A stretch of DNA of 64,000 nucleotides from Solimonas sp. SE-A11 (GTDB taxonomy: Bacteria > Pseudomonadota > Gammaproteobacteria > Nevskiales > Nevskiaceae), in assembly GCF_030345715.1 (NCBI RefSeq), contig NZ_JAUASX010000008.1, positions 62,001-126,000 of the forward strand, written 5' to 3'. Made by a program: the position numbers and the translations under genes. Position 1 is the first letter of the stretch. Each line of letters starts with the position of its first letter. Below the pieces are notes generated by a model. That model was not told where the DNA came from. It did not search any database and worked only from the letters and a program-made list of their open reading frames with translations. Below, in pieces: positions 1 through 8,050 of the stretch.

Positions 1-1
1 G

Positions 2-445
2 CAGTTCGGCGACAGCGAGGCGGCGCTGCAGCAGCAGTTGCGCAGCGAATATCCCGAAGCCGTGCTGGAGCCGATGGGCGATGCGCAGCGCGCTCCATTC
101 CAGGACTGGATGCGCGCGCTGGCGGCGCATGTCGAAGGCCAGCCGCCGGCGCGGCAACTGCCGCTGGACCTGCGCGGCACCGCGTTCCAGATGAAGGTCT
201 GGGCCTACCTGCAGCAGATCCCCAACGGCGAGCTGCGCAGCTACACCGAAGTCGCCGAGGCCATCGGCTCGCCGCGCGCGGTGCGCGCCGTGGCCTCGGC
301 CTGCGCCGCCAACCGAGTGGCGCTGCTGGTGCCCTGCCACCGCGTGATCCGCGGCGACGGCAGCCTGGGCGGCTACAAGTGGGGCCTGGAGCGCAAGCGC
401 ACGCTGATCGACTGCGAGCGCGCGGTGACAAAGGAGATTCCTTGA
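2..445 (+). CDS. ada: Ada-type methylated-DNA-[protein]-cysteine methyltransferase, C-terminal part (5' end outside window)
   Basis: The reading frame is open from the first bases of the window, so the gene starts upstream. The visible part ends in the O6-alkylguanine-DNA alkyltransferase domain: a wing/helix segment FQMKVWAYLQQIPNGELRSY followed by the active site PCHRVIRGDG, with the alkyl-acceptor Cys codon at 335-337. This domain removes methyl groups from O6-methylguanine and O4-methylthymine by suicidal transfer to the cysteine. The residues before it (FGDSEAALQQQLRSEYPEA) resemble the linker of full-length Ada regulators rather than short Ogt proteins, so a bifunctional Ada is likely, but the N-terminal zinc and AraC domains are out of view. 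Its stop overlaps the start of the alkA gene, which makes an adaptive-response operon. Confidence 0.85.
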   Translation, partial: QFGDSEAALQQQLRSEYPEAVLEPMGDAQRAPFQDWMRALAAHVEGQPPARQLPLDLRGTAFQMKVWAYLQQIPNGELRSYTEVAEAIGSPRAVRAVASACAANRVALLVPCHRVIRGDGSLGGYKWGLERKRTLIDCERAVTKEIP

Positions 446-1224
446 GGACTCTTGCCGAGCTGCCGCTGCGCCAGGCGCTGCCCTGGCCGGTGTTGCTGGA
501 CTACCTGCGGCCCCGCCTGATCCCGCTGATGGAGGACATTGCCGACGGTGCCTACCGGCGCAGAGTCGGCGAGGACTGGTTGCAGGTCGCACCCGCGCGG
601 GACGGCACGGTGCTTTGCATCGCCTCGGCTCATCGCATGGCGGCATCCGGCCTGCCGGAGCGCGCGATGAGATTGTTCGCCGTGGAAGAGGACCCCGCGC
701 CGGCGCTGCGCCAGCTGGCGCGCGATCCGGTGCTCAAACCCCTGGTGAAGCGCATGCCCGGACTGCGCCCGCCGGGCTGCTGGGATCCTTTCGAACTCTG
801 CCTGCGCACCATCATCGGCCAGCAGGTCAGCGTCGCCGCTGCCGGCACGCTGATGCGTCGGCTGATCGAGCGCTGCGGCGAACTCACCCCGCAGGCACTG
901 TTGGACGCCGACCTGGCGCAGATGGGCATGCCGGGCCGGCGCGTGGAGACCTTGCGAGTGCTGGCGCGAGCCGCCCAGGACGGATTGCGGCTGGATGGAC
1001 CCTGGCAGGAGGTGGAAGCCGGCCTGGCGGCGCTACCGGGCTTCGGCCCCTGGACGCGCGGCTATCTCGCGATCCGCCTGGGCCGACAGCCGGACGCCTT
1101 CCCGCATACGGACCTGGGTTTGGTGCGGTCCGCGGGGGCGGAGAATCCCGCGGCGTTGCTGTTGCAGGCGGAAGCCTGGCGGCCGCATCGGGGGCTGGCC
1201 GCCTGTCTGCTCTGGGCAATGTAG
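442..1224 (+). CDS. alkA: DNA-3-methyladenine glycosylase II (AlkA family)
   Basis: A 260-residue base-excision glycosylase that removes N3-methyladenine and other alkylated purines. It shows IIGQQVSVAAA in the helical core and a helix-hairpin-helix LPGFGPWTRGYLAIR at about residues 198-212. The catalytic Asp follows in the PHTDLGL segment, about residue 224. I chose a TTG start at 442 because AAGGAG lies at 431-436 with five bases between, and because TTGA (442-445) overlaps the ada stop, a typical coupled start. The N-terminal domain is short compared with E. coli AlkA. Cotranscription with ada fits alkylation-induced expression. Confidence 0.87.
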   Translation: MRTLAELPLRQALPWPVLLDYLRPRLIPLMEDIADGAYRRRVGEDWLQVAPARDGTVLCIASAHRMAASGLPERAMRLFAVEEDPAPALRQLARDPVLKPLVKRMPGLRPPGCWDPFELCLRTIIGQQVSVAAAGTLMRRLIERCGELTPQALLDADLAQMGMPGRRVETLRVLARAAQDGLRLDGPWQEVEAGLAALPGFGPWTRGYLAIRLGRQPDAFPHTDLGLVRSAGAENPAALLLQAEAWRPHRGLAACLLWAM

Positions 1225-1279
1225 GAGCCAGCTTGCTGGCGACCTCCGGCCTGGCAGTCGCCAGCGAGCTGGCTCCTAC
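1221..1279. repeat. REP-like palindrome, GTAGGAGC family, copy 1
   Basis: GTAGGAGCCAGCTTGCTGGC at the left end is mirrored by GCCAGCGAGCTGGCTCCTAC at the right end, around an 18-base centre. It starts inside the alkA stop codon and could fold into a long hairpin that ends the ada-alkA transcript. Confidence 0.8.
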
Positions 1280-1298
1280 AGGTAGAGCATCGATTCCT

Positions 1299-1373
1299 CG
1301 TAGGAGCGGCCGACGGCCGCGAAGCCGGGCTGATCATCAACCAAGCGCCTCGCGGCCAACGGCCGCTCCTACG
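1299..1373. repeat. REP-like palindrome, GTAGGAGC family, copy 2
   Basis: CGTAGGAGCGGCCGACGGCCGCG on the left is mirrored by CGCGGCCAACGGCCGCTCCTACG on the right. It shares the GTAGGAGC head with the neighbouring element at 1221-1279. It lies between the ends of the convergent alkA and SDR genes. Confidence 0.8.
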
Positions 1374-1381
1374 AACCCTGG

Positions 1382-2161
1382 TCAGACGCCCGGAGCCCCC
1401 GGAAACCCGACGTAGTAAGTCCCCGTCAGCATGCCGCCGTCCACCGCGATCTCCGCGCCGCAGAGGTAGGAGCTTTCGTCGCTGGCCAGGAACAGCGAGG
1501 CGCGCGCCACTTCCACCGGCTCGCCGACCCGCTGCAGCGGCACGAAGGTGTAGCGCTTGTTGACCTCTTCCTTGGCCTCGGCGTACGGGTTGCCCATGGC
1601 GGTGTCGATGCCGCCCGGGTGCACCGAGTTCACTCGCACGCCCTTGTGGCCGTACTCCATGGCGGCGGCGCGGGTCAGGCCGCGGATGCCCCACTTGCTG
1701 GCACAGTAGGCGCCCAGGCCGTTGGCACCCTTCATGCCGTCGGTGGACGAGATGTTGACGATGGCGCCACGGCCCTGCGCGATCATGCGCGCGCCCACGT
1801 ACTTCACGCCCAGGAAGCTGCCGACCAGGTTGATGTCGATGACGCGCTCGAAGTCGGCCTTGCTGGTTTCCTGGATCGTGCGGAACAGCAGCACGCCGGC
1901 GTTGTTGACCAGCACGCTGGGCTCGCCGTAGATCTTGACGGTCTGCTCGATCAGGTTCTGCCAGCTGGCCTCGTCGCTGACGTCGTGGCGCACGAACAGG
2001 GCGTTCGGCCCCAGCTCCTGTGCCAGCTTGCGGCCCTCGTCCTCCAGCAGGTCGGCGATCACCACCTGGGCACCTTCCTGCGCGAACAGGCGCGAGGTCG
2101 CGCCACCCATGCCGCGGGCGCCGCCCGTGACGATCGCTACCTTGCCTTGCAGTCGGGACAT
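1382..2161 (-). CDS. Short-chain dehydrogenase/reductase, hydroxysteroid dehydrogenase-like
   Basis: A 259-residue classical SDR that probably interconverts a hydroxyl and a keto group with NAD(H). It has the Rossmann motif TGGARGMG (12-19), NNAG (86-89) and the catalytic Ser139, Tyr152 and Lys156. An acidic residue after the second strand (VVIADLLEDEG) favours NAD over NADP. The general pattern resembles 3-alpha/20-beta-hydroxysteroid dehydrogenases and FabG-like enzymes, and the steroid context makes a steroid alcohol plausible. The exact substrate and position cannot be read from sequence. It lies 28 bases downstream of the next minus-strand SDR (2190-3059), so the two are probably cotranscribed. 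Confidence 0.8.
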   Translation of the reverse strand: MSRLQGKVAIVTGGARGMGGATSRLFAQEGAQVVIADLLEDEGRKLAQELGPNALFVRHDVSDEASWQNLIEQTVKIYGEPSVLVNNAGVLLFRTIQETSKADFERVIDINLVGSFLGVKYVGARMIAQGRGAIVNISSTDGMKGANGLGAYCASKWGIRGLTRAAAMEYGHKGVRVNSVHPGGIDTAMGNPYAEAKEEVNKRYTFVPLQRVGEPVEVARASLFLASDESSYLCGAEIAVDGGMLTGTYYVGFPGAPGV

Positions 2162-2189
2162 CGTTATCTCCTCTCTCGAAAGTTCTTGT

Positions 2190-3059
2190 CTATGCGAAAT
2201 TTGTCAGGGACAGCGCGTCGCCGATCACGGTGCGTCCGTCCAGCGCATGCAGCGGACTCTGCGCCAGTTGCAGCATCGCGCGGCTGTTGGTGACCAGCCC
2301 GTTGTAGCGCCCGGCGACCAGAAGCCAGGCCGCCTCCGCCATCATCTCCAGGGGCTCCACCCAGTGCGGGTTGGTGGCGCCCACCTGGCGCGCTACCGCC
2401 TCGGCGCTCTCGCTGAGCGCGATCTTCACCGGCAGCAGCGCATTGGCGGTGATGCCGCTGCCATGCAGCTCGGCGGCCAGGCCCAGCGTGAAGCGCTCCA
2501 GCGCGGCCTTGGCGGCGCCGTAGAGCGCCAGGCCGTGCACCAGCTTGGCGGGGCCGGGGTAGGGGATCGGCGGCTGCTGCGCCATCTCGCTGCTGAGGTT
2601 CACGATACGGCCCCAGCCGGCGGCCTTCATGGCCGGCAGCGCCTGCTGGCAGAGGTCCACCGGGGCGTGGAAGTTGATCTCGAAGCCGGCCTGGCGCGCC
2701 GCCAGGTCGATGCGGCTGGGCGGGGCATAGGCCGGGTTGGCCGCGGCGTTGTTCACCAGCACCGTTACCGGCCCGAAGGGCCTGGCGGCCTCCGCCAGCA
2801 GGCTGGCGCGGCCCCCGGCGTCGGCCAGGTCGGCCGCCACCGCGGCCGCACGGCCCCCGGCGGCGCGGACCAGGGCCACGGTCTCGTCCAGGCCGGCCTG
2901 GGAGCGCGGCGACGCGTGCACCACCACCGCCGCACCCTGCGCAGCCAGGCGCCGCACGATGGCGCGGCCGATGCCACGGCTGGCGCCGGTCACCAGCGCC
3001 ACGCAATCGGGCGGCAAGGCGGAGGCAGCGGTCACAGCTTGGTCAGGCCGTCCTGTCAT
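2190..3059 (-). CDS. Short-chain dehydrogenase/reductase
   Basis: A 289-residue SDR with TGASRGIG (24-31), NNAA (103-106), Ser156/157 and the Tyr180-x3-Lys184 pair. About ten extra residues (QQPPIPYPGPAKLVHG) lie between the catalytic Ser and Tyr, which is unusual for the family and should shape the substrate pocket. The start at 3059 is preceded by GGGGAGAG on the coding strand at good spacing. An in-frame ATG eight codons upstream is less likely. The reaction is presumably NAD(P)-dependent alcohol/ketone interconversion. It is the first gene of a minus-strand pair and is divergent from the plus-strand hydrolase gene at 3132. Confidence 0.75.
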   Translation of the reverse strand: MTGRPDQAVTAASALPPDCVALVTGASRGIGRAIVRRLAAQGAAVVVHASPRSQAGLDETVALVRAAGGRAAAVAADLADAGGRASLLAEAARPFGPVTVLVNNAAANPAYAPPSRIDLAARQAGFEINFHAPVDLCQQALPAMKAAGWGRIVNLSSEMAQQPPIPYPGPAKLVHGLALYGAAKAALERFTLGLAAELHGSGITANALLPVKIALSESAEAVARQVGATNPHWVEPLEMMAEAAWLLVAGRYNGLVTNSRAMLQLAQSPLHALDGRTVIGDALSLTNFA

Positions 3060-3131
3060 AGACTCTCCCCGTGAGAATCCCATGGTGGCCGCCGCGCCCG
3101 GCGGTGGCCTCCTCCAAACGAACGACGGAAC

Positions 3132-3728
3132 GTGGGGGCTGCGGTGCCGCATCGACTGAAGACGGGTGACATCGTGCTGTTCGCCGGCAAGTCCGGCACG
3201 GCCGAAAGCATCAAGTGGGTCACGCTGAGCCGCTGGTCGCACGTCGGCCTGGTGCTGCGCCTGCCGCAGTACGACTACCCCTGCCTCTGGGAGGCTACCA
3301 CCGACGCCACCCTGGCCTGCCTGGAAGCCGGCCGGCGCCAGCCCGGCGTGCAGCTGGTGTCGCTGGAGGCCCGCCTGCAGGAGCACGATGGCGACGTCGC
3401 CTGCCGCCGCCTGGACCAGGAGCTGGAAGACAGCGCCCTGGAGCAACTGGCCGGCCTGCGGCAGCGCCTGCGCGGGCGTGCCTACGAGAGCAACGTCCTG
3501 GAGCTGATGGGCGCTGCTTATGACGGGCCTTTCGGCGAACAGGCGGAGAACCTGGCCGAGCTGTTCTGCAGCGAACTGGTGGCCGCGGCCTACCAGGCCA
3601 TCGGCCTGATCGGCGCCGGCGGCAAGGCGTCCAACGAATATGTCCCGGCCGACTTCTCCGAGCGCTGGGAACGCTTGCCCTGGCTGCGCGGCCGGCTGGG
3701 GCCGGAGGTCATGCTGAAAAATGGCTGA
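3132..3728 (+). CDS. YiiX/permuted NlpC-P60-like papain-fold hydrolase
   Basis: A 198-residue protein resembling the YiiX/DUF830 branch of the permuted NlpC/P60 (LRAT-like) superfamily. These are cysteine hydrolases or acyltransferases acting on amide, peptide or lipid bonds. The N-terminal KTGDIVLFAGKSG strand, the SRWSHVGLVLR motif with the probable catalytic His37, a WEAT acidic residue near 54 and the later LFCSELVAAAYQ motif with Cys146 occur in the permuted order. There is no signal peptide, so it is probably cytoplasmic. The GTG start at 3132 is tentative; a GTG at 3144 has a better purine-rich site in front. The last eight bases overlap the following regulator gene. Confidence 0.6.
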   Translation: MGAAVPHRLKTGDIVLFAGKSGTAESIKWVTLSRWSHVGLVLRLPQYDYPCLWEATTDATLACLEAGRRQPGVQLVSLEARLQEHDGDVACRRLDQELEDSALEQLAGLRQRLRGRAYESNVLELMGAAYDGPFGEQAENLAELFCSELVAAAYQAIGLIGAGGKASNEYVPADFSERWERLPWLRGRLGPEVMLKNG

Positions 3729-4296
3729 GAACCTGAGCGTGAAGCAGAGAATCCTCGCCGCGGCCAAGACCCTGGCCGGCAAGGACCGCCGTGCCAGCCA
3801 CCTCGACGTGGAGCGCATGGCGGCGGCCGGGGCCTGCAGCGAGGAAGAGTTCGCGGCCGGCTTCGGCGACACACTGGTCTTCCAGCGCGAGCTGATGGCC
3901 GAGCTCTTCGCCGACGCGCGCCTGTCGGTGATCCGCGCCACCACGGCGATGCCCTCGGGCCTGGAGCAGTTGCTGCAGGCCTTCATGCTCTACCTGGATT
4001 ACAACCTGGAGCATCCGGCGCTGCAGGAGATCGCACACCAATTGCAGTACGACCCAACGGGCTACGAGATGCTGCAGCGCATGGAGATCGGCACCGCCAT
4101 GGTCACGCAGAAGGACCTGGAGGCCGCCGGCGCCAACCGCGTCCAGGCCAGGGCCAAGCTGCTGACGTCGGTGGCGGTAGCGGTGGTGCGCGCCGAGTAC
4201 AAGGCGGGGCGCAAGCTGCCGGATTTGCGTGCGGTGCTGGAGGAATACGCCGGGCTGTCCTGCGTGGTCCAGCCGGGGTCACCGCTGGTGGATTAG
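3721..4296 (+). CDS. TetR-like transcriptional regulator
   Basis: A 191-residue all-helical protein. Residues 5-55 have the spacing of a TetR DNA-binding domain (VKQRILAAAKTLAGKD ... LDVERMAAAGACSEEEFAAGFGD ... FQRELMAELF), but the recognition helix is degenerate. The rest is an alpha-helical ligand/dimer domain. ATG 3721 overlaps the end of the upstream hydrolase gene, so the two are translationally coupled. It may control itself, the divergent SDR pair or the steroid genes. No operator could be assigned. Confidence 0.55.
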   Translation: MAENLSVKQRILAAAKTLAGKDRRASHLDVERMAAAGACSEEEFAAGFGDTLVFQRELMAELFADARLSVIRATTAMPSGLEQLLQAFMLYLDYNLEHPALQEIAHQLQYDPTGYEMLQRMEIGTAMVTQKDLEAAGANRVQARAKLLTSVAVAVVRAEYKAGRKLPDLRAVLEEYAGLSCVVQPGSPLVD

Positions 4297-4313
4297 CCTC
4301 CGCCGCCAGCCGA

Positions 4314-4395
4314 TCGTGCTGAGCCTGCCGAAGCGCGGGCTGCCCTGGCCTGGAGGATCGCCCGTTCGCACTTCGACAGGCTCAGTGCGAACGGG
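4314..4395. repeat. Dispersed repeat, TTCGACAGGCTCA family, copy 1
   Basis: CCCGTTCGCACT, TCGACAGGCTC and AGTGCGAACGGG form a palindrome at 4361-4395, preceded by a diverged half-copy in the opposite orientation (GCTGAGCCTGCCGAAGCGCGGGC). Related copies lie at 48384-48464 and 60676-60765. All sit at gene ends. Confidence 0.8.
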
Positions 4396-4408
4396 CCTCG
4401 AGCCTTCG

Positions 4409-5272
4409 CTACTGCACTACGGCGGGATTCACTGGCGCCGGCGCGCCCAGCATGGGGCGGTGCGAGGGTGGCTGGCGGCCCTCGTCCGTCAGGCCGTATT
4501 CCAGCGCCAGCTCGGCGCCGATCAGCACCTGGCCGGACTTCTCCATGCGCTGCGGATCGCGGAACAGCGCGCCGATGACGTGGCCGGTGAACTCCGGCGT
4601 CTCGGCGATATCCCAGAAGCCCTGGTACTTGGCGGCGTCCTCGTCCATCACGCGCTTGGTGCGGTCAGTGCGCAGCATGCCCATCCAGATCGAATTGGCC
4701 GAGACGTTGTAACCCTTCAGGTCCAGCGCCATGTCGTGGGCGAAGCGGTCCACGCCAGCCTTCTGCGCGCCGTAGGCGGCGCCATGCATGTAGCAGTTGC
4801 CGCCGAAGGAGGAGGTGAACACGATCAGGCCACTCTTCTGCGCCGACATCAGCTTGGCGGCATGCCAGCTGGCCACGTAGGACGAGCGCAGGCCGACGTC
4901 GAGGATGTTCACCAGGTCCAGCGACTTCTCCCAGAAGCCGCCACCCTCGATCAGCTGGTCGTGGATGAAGGTGGCGTTGTTGACCAGGATGTCGAGCTTG
5001 CCCTGGTCGTTCTTGACTCGGCCGAACAACTGGCGCACCTGCTCGTCGTCCGAGTGGTCCACGGTGACGGCAATGCCCTTGCCACCGGCAGCGGTCACTG
5101 CCGCGGCCGTGGCATGGATGGTGCCGGGCAGGGGGGCATCGCCCTCGTTCTGCGAGCGGCCTGTGACGTAGACCGTGGCGCCCTGCGCGCCCAGCGCGAT
5201 GGCGATGCCCTTGCCGGCGCCGCGGGAGGCACCGGTGACGATGGCGACGACGCCGTTCAGGTTCTTGCTCAT
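4409..5272 (-). CDS. Short-chain dehydrogenase/reductase, DHRS1-like
   Basis: A 287-residue SDR with TGASRGAG (13-20), the variant NNAT (98-101) in place of NNAG, Ser154/155, Tyr167 and Lys171. The insertion after strand 2 (GRSQNEGDAPLPGTIHATA) and the GMLRTDRTKRVMDED loop match DHRS1-type SDRs. DHRS1 itself is reported to act on steroids and other carbonyl compounds, so a steroid substrate is possible but unproven. It lies downstream of fadD3 and kshB, separated from them by a repeat element, and may be in the same transcript. Confidence 0.75.
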   Translation of the reverse strand: MSKNLNGVVAIVTGASRGAGKGIAIALGAQGATVYVTGRSQNEGDAPLPGTIHATAAAVTAAGGKGIAVTVDHSDDEQVRQLFGRVKNDQGKLDILVNNATFIHDQLIEGGGFWEKSLDLVNILDVGLRSSYVASWHAAKLMSAQKSGLIVFTSSFGGNCYMHGAAYGAQKAGVDRFAHDMALDLKGYNVSANSIWMGMLRTDRTKRVMDEDAAKYQGFWDIAETPEFTGHVIGALFRDPQRMEKSGQVLIGAELALEYGLTDEGRQPPSHRPMLGAPAPVNPAVVQ

Positions 5273-5304
5273 TCGTAGCTCCTCAAGAAAATCTTTTCGT
5301 TAAT

Positions 5305-5421
5305 CCCCTCGCCCGCTTGCGGGAGAGGGGGGCGAGGGTGTCTGTAGATGATGGATGGATCAGTCCATGCCTGCTCTACAGAAGCCCTCTCCCTAGCCCT
5401 CTCCCGCAAGCGGGCGAGGGG
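5305..5421. repeat. Nested palindromic repeat, CCCTCTCCCGC family, copy 1
   Basis: The outer arms CCCCTCGCCCGCTTGCGGGA and TCCCGCAAGCGGGCGAGGGG enclose inner arms TCTGTAGA and CTCTACAGA. The same nested arrangement recurs at 47426-47588, with shorter relatives at 35019-35062 and 55701-55787. Confidence 0.8.
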
Positions 5422-5430
5422 ACAACAGAA

Positions 5431-6996
5431 TCAACCCGCAGGCTTTGCCAGATCCCGCAGCTGGTACTTCAGCACCTTGCCGGAGGGATTGGTCGGCAGC
5501 GACGCCATCATCTCGGCGTAGCGCGGCACCTTGTAGTTCGCCATGTTGTCGCGACACCAGGTAATCAGTTCCTTGTCACCCAGGCTCGCTCCGGGCCGCA
5601 GCACGACGCAGGCCTTGCCGACCTCGCCGAGGCGCTCGTCCGGCACGCCGATCACGGCGACCTGGGCCACCGCTGGATGCGCGGCGATGATGCGCTCGAT
5701 CTCCGCCGGGTAGCAGTTGAAGCCGCCGGCGATGTACATGTCCTTCAGACGGTCGGTGATCTTGAGATACCCGCGCTCGTCCAGCACGCCGATGTCGCCG
5801 GTGTGCAGCCAGCCCTCCGCGTCGACGGTTTCGGCGGTGGCCTTTTCGTCGTCCAGGTAGCCCTGCATGACGTTGTAGCCGCGCACCACGATCTCGCCGG
5901 ACTCGCCCGGGGCGACCGGCTTGTTGTCACCGTCCACGCAGCGCAGTTCCACGTGCGGGATCGCCTTGCCACTGGTCAGGGCGATGGTCTCGGCGTCGTC
6001 GCCGGCCTCACACATGGACACCACGCCGCAGGTCTCGGTCAGGCCGTAAGCGGTCAGTACGGTCTTGAAGCCCAGCTCGGCGCGGATGCGCTCGATCAGC
6101 GAGGGCGCGATGGCGGCGGCACCGGTGATGGTGGCGCGCAGCGAGGAGAGGTCGGCCGTGGCGCGGGCCGGGTCGTTGAGGAGGCTGATGAACAGCGTCG
6201 GTGGGCCGGGCAGCACCGAGATGCGGTCGCGGGCGATGCGTTGCAGGATGGCCGCGGCGTCGAACACCGCGTGCGGCAGCACGGTCAGGCCGTGCAACAG
6301 GCCGCCGAGCCAGCCCACCTTGTAGCCGAAGGTGTGGAAGAAGGGATTGGCGATGAGGTACTTGTCTTCCGGCACCAGGCCCATCACCGTGGACCAGGCG
6401 CGGATCACGTCGAGATTCTGCGCGTGCGTGGTGACTACGCCCTTGGGCCGCCCGGTGGTGCCGGAGGTGAACATGATGTCGAGCGTGTCGGTGGGTTGCA
6501 CCGTCGCGGCGCGCTGGTGCACGTCCTCGGTGTGCGACTGGTCGGCCTTGGCCATGAAGGCGCGCCAGCCGGTATCACCTGTCTCGGCATCGCCGATCAC
6601 CACGACGTGCTTCAGCGACCTCGGCCAGTGATCGGCCAGCATCGTCGGATAGTGGAGGCCTAGGAAGCGGCCGGCACAGAACAGCGTGTTGGCGCCGCTC
6701 TTCTCCAGGATATAGGCCGCCTCGGCGCCCTTCATGCGCGTGTTCAGCGGCACCAGCGCCGCGCCCACTGTCTGGATGGCCAGGCCGGCCACGATCCATT
6801 CCACCGAATTCGGCGCCCAGATCGCCACGCGGTCGCCGCGTGCCACGCCCATGGCCAGCAGTGCTCGTGCGGCATAGATGCGCAGCTGGTCCAGCTCGGC
6901 GTAGCTCAGCTCGCTGCCGTCCTCGCCGACCACCGCGGTGCGGTGTGCGTACTTCTGCACGCTGTCGGCGAAGGCCTGGATGATGGTGTGGCTCAT
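5431..6996 (-). CDS. fadD3: FadD3-like acyl-CoA synthetase (HIP-CoA ligase)
   Basis: A 521-residue ANL-superfamily ligase. It should activate the propanoate side chain of HIP, the bicyclic product left after steroid rings A and B are removed, to its CoA thioester using ATP. The phosphate-binding loop TSGTTGRPKG lies at 177-186, YGLTE marks motif A5, and the C-terminal PTNPSGK supplies the catalytic Lys507. IANPFFHTFGYKVGWL, TVLPGPPTLF and DRLKDMYIAGGFNCYPAEIE closely match what I know of mycobacterial FadD3, better than generic long-chain ligases. The start at 6996 overlaps the kshB stop (ATGA), so translation is coupled. Confidence 0.85.
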   Translation of the reverse strand: MSHTIIQAFADSVQKYAHRTAVVGEDGSELSYAELDQLRIYAARALLAMGVARGDRVAIWAPNSVEWIVAGLAIQTVGAALVPLNTRMKGAEAAYILEKSGANTLFCAGRFLGLHYPTMLADHWPRSLKHVVVIGDAETGDTGWRAFMAKADQSHTEDVHQRAATVQPTDTLDIMFTSGTTGRPKGVVTTHAQNLDVIRAWSTVMGLVPEDKYLIANPFFHTFGYKVGWLGGLLHGLTVLPHAVFDAAAILQRIARDRISVLPGPPTLFISLLNDPARATADLSSLRATITGAAAIAPSLIERIRAELGFKTVLTAYGLTETCGVVSMCEAGDDAETIALTSGKAIPHVELRCVDGDNKPVAPGESGEIVVRGYNVMQGYLDDEKATAETVDAEGWLHTGDIGVLDERGYLKITDRLKDMYIAGGFNCYPAEIERIIAAHPAVAQVAVIGVPDERLGEVGKACVVLRPGASLGDKELITWCRDNMANYKVPRYAEMMASLPTNPSGKVLKYQLRDLAKPAG

Positions 6997-8024
6997 GTCG
7001 GGTAGCGCAGTTTCACGAGCGGGGACTTGGCCACTGCCTGGCAGGACAGGATCCAGCCCTGGGCGATGTCGCTCTGCTCCAGCACCTGGTTGCTGAGCAT
7101 TTCCACTTCGCCGTCGTCGAGATGACACATGCAGGCAGCGCAGGCGCCTGCGCGGCAGGAGTACGGAGGCTCCATGCCGGCCTGCTCCATGGCATCGATC
7201 AGCAACTGGCCCGGCTGCACTTCGACAACGTGCTGCACGCCGTCCAGCTCAACCTCGAGGCGGGCGGCCTCGCTGCCTTCGACCGCCACCGGCACCGGCA
7301 GCTCGTCGGATTCCTCCGGCAGGGAGACGAAGCGCTCGATGTGCACGCGCGAGGTGGGGAAGCCCAGTTGCTGCAGCGCCGCCGCAGTGGTATCCATGAA
7401 GATGCCGGGGCCGCAGATGAAGCACTGGGCACTTTCCCAGCCCTGCGCCATGGCCTCGATCTGCACCTGCGAGGGGATGCCCTGCACCGAATCCAGCCAG
7501 TGGATTACCTGCAGGCGCTTGGGATGCTCGCGCGACAGCTTTGCCAGCTCCGCGGCGAAGATCACCGAGCGTTCGTCGCGGTTGGCGTAGAACAGCCGGA
7601 TGCGGCCCTTGCCGTTGCTGAGCACGCTGCGGATGATCGACAGTACCGGTGTCACGCCGGAGCCGCCGCCGAACATCAGGAAGTCGCCGTCGTAGGACTT
7701 GGGCGTGAAGATGCCGGCCGGCACCGCCACCTCCAGCGTGTCGCCGGCGCGCAGGCAGCCACAGAGCCAGTTGGACGCACGGCCACCGGCCACGCGCTTC
7801 ACCGTCACCTGCAGCGGCTGGTTCTCGAAGGGCGTGCTCGACAACGAGTAGCAGCGCGGCAGCGGCTTGGCGCCGCAGGGCACGCGCAGCGTCAGGAACT
7901 GCCCCGGCTTGTACCTGAAGAGGTCCTTCAGCTCCGCCGGGATGTCGAACACCAGCGAGCGGGCGTCGGCCGTCTCTTCGATGACCTGGGCGACCTTCAG
8001 CGAGTGGTATTGGATTTTTGACAT
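6993..8024 (-). CDS. kshB: 3-ketosteroid 9-alpha-monooxygenase, ferredoxin reductase component
   Basis: A 343-residue electron-transfer flavoprotein of the KshB/PaaE type. An N-terminal FAD domain carries RCYSLSS (57-63), a NAD domain follows with GGGSGVTPVLSI and CGPGIFM, and a C-terminal plant-type 2Fe-2S domain uses Cys290, Cys295, Cys298 and Cys328. It takes electrons from NADH and passes them to the Rieske oxygenase KshA, which hydroxylates C9 of androstadienedione and triggers ring B opening. KshA is not in the window. Coupling to fadD3 supports the steroid assignment. Phenylacetyl-CoA or alkane-type reductases are the alternatives. Confidence 0.85.
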   Translation of the reverse strand: MSKIQYHSLKVAQVIEETADARSLVFDIPAELKDLFRYKPGQFLTLRVPCGAKPLPRCYSLSSTPFENQPLQVTVKRVAGGRASNWLCGCLRAGDTLEVAVPAGIFTPKSYDGDFLMFGGGSGVTPVLSIIRSVLSNGKGRIRLFYANRDERSVIFAAELAKLSREHPKRLQVIHWLDSVQGIPSQVQIEAMAQGWESAQCFICGPGIFMDTTAAALQQLGFPTSRVHIERFVSLPEESDELPVPVAVEGSEAARLEVELDGVQHVVEVQPGQLLIDAMEQAGMEPPYSCRAGACAACMCHLDDGEVEMLSNQVLEQSDIAQGWILSCQAVAKSPLVKLRYPT

Positions 8025-8050
8025 TGATTAAAAAGCTCGAAACGACAGTC

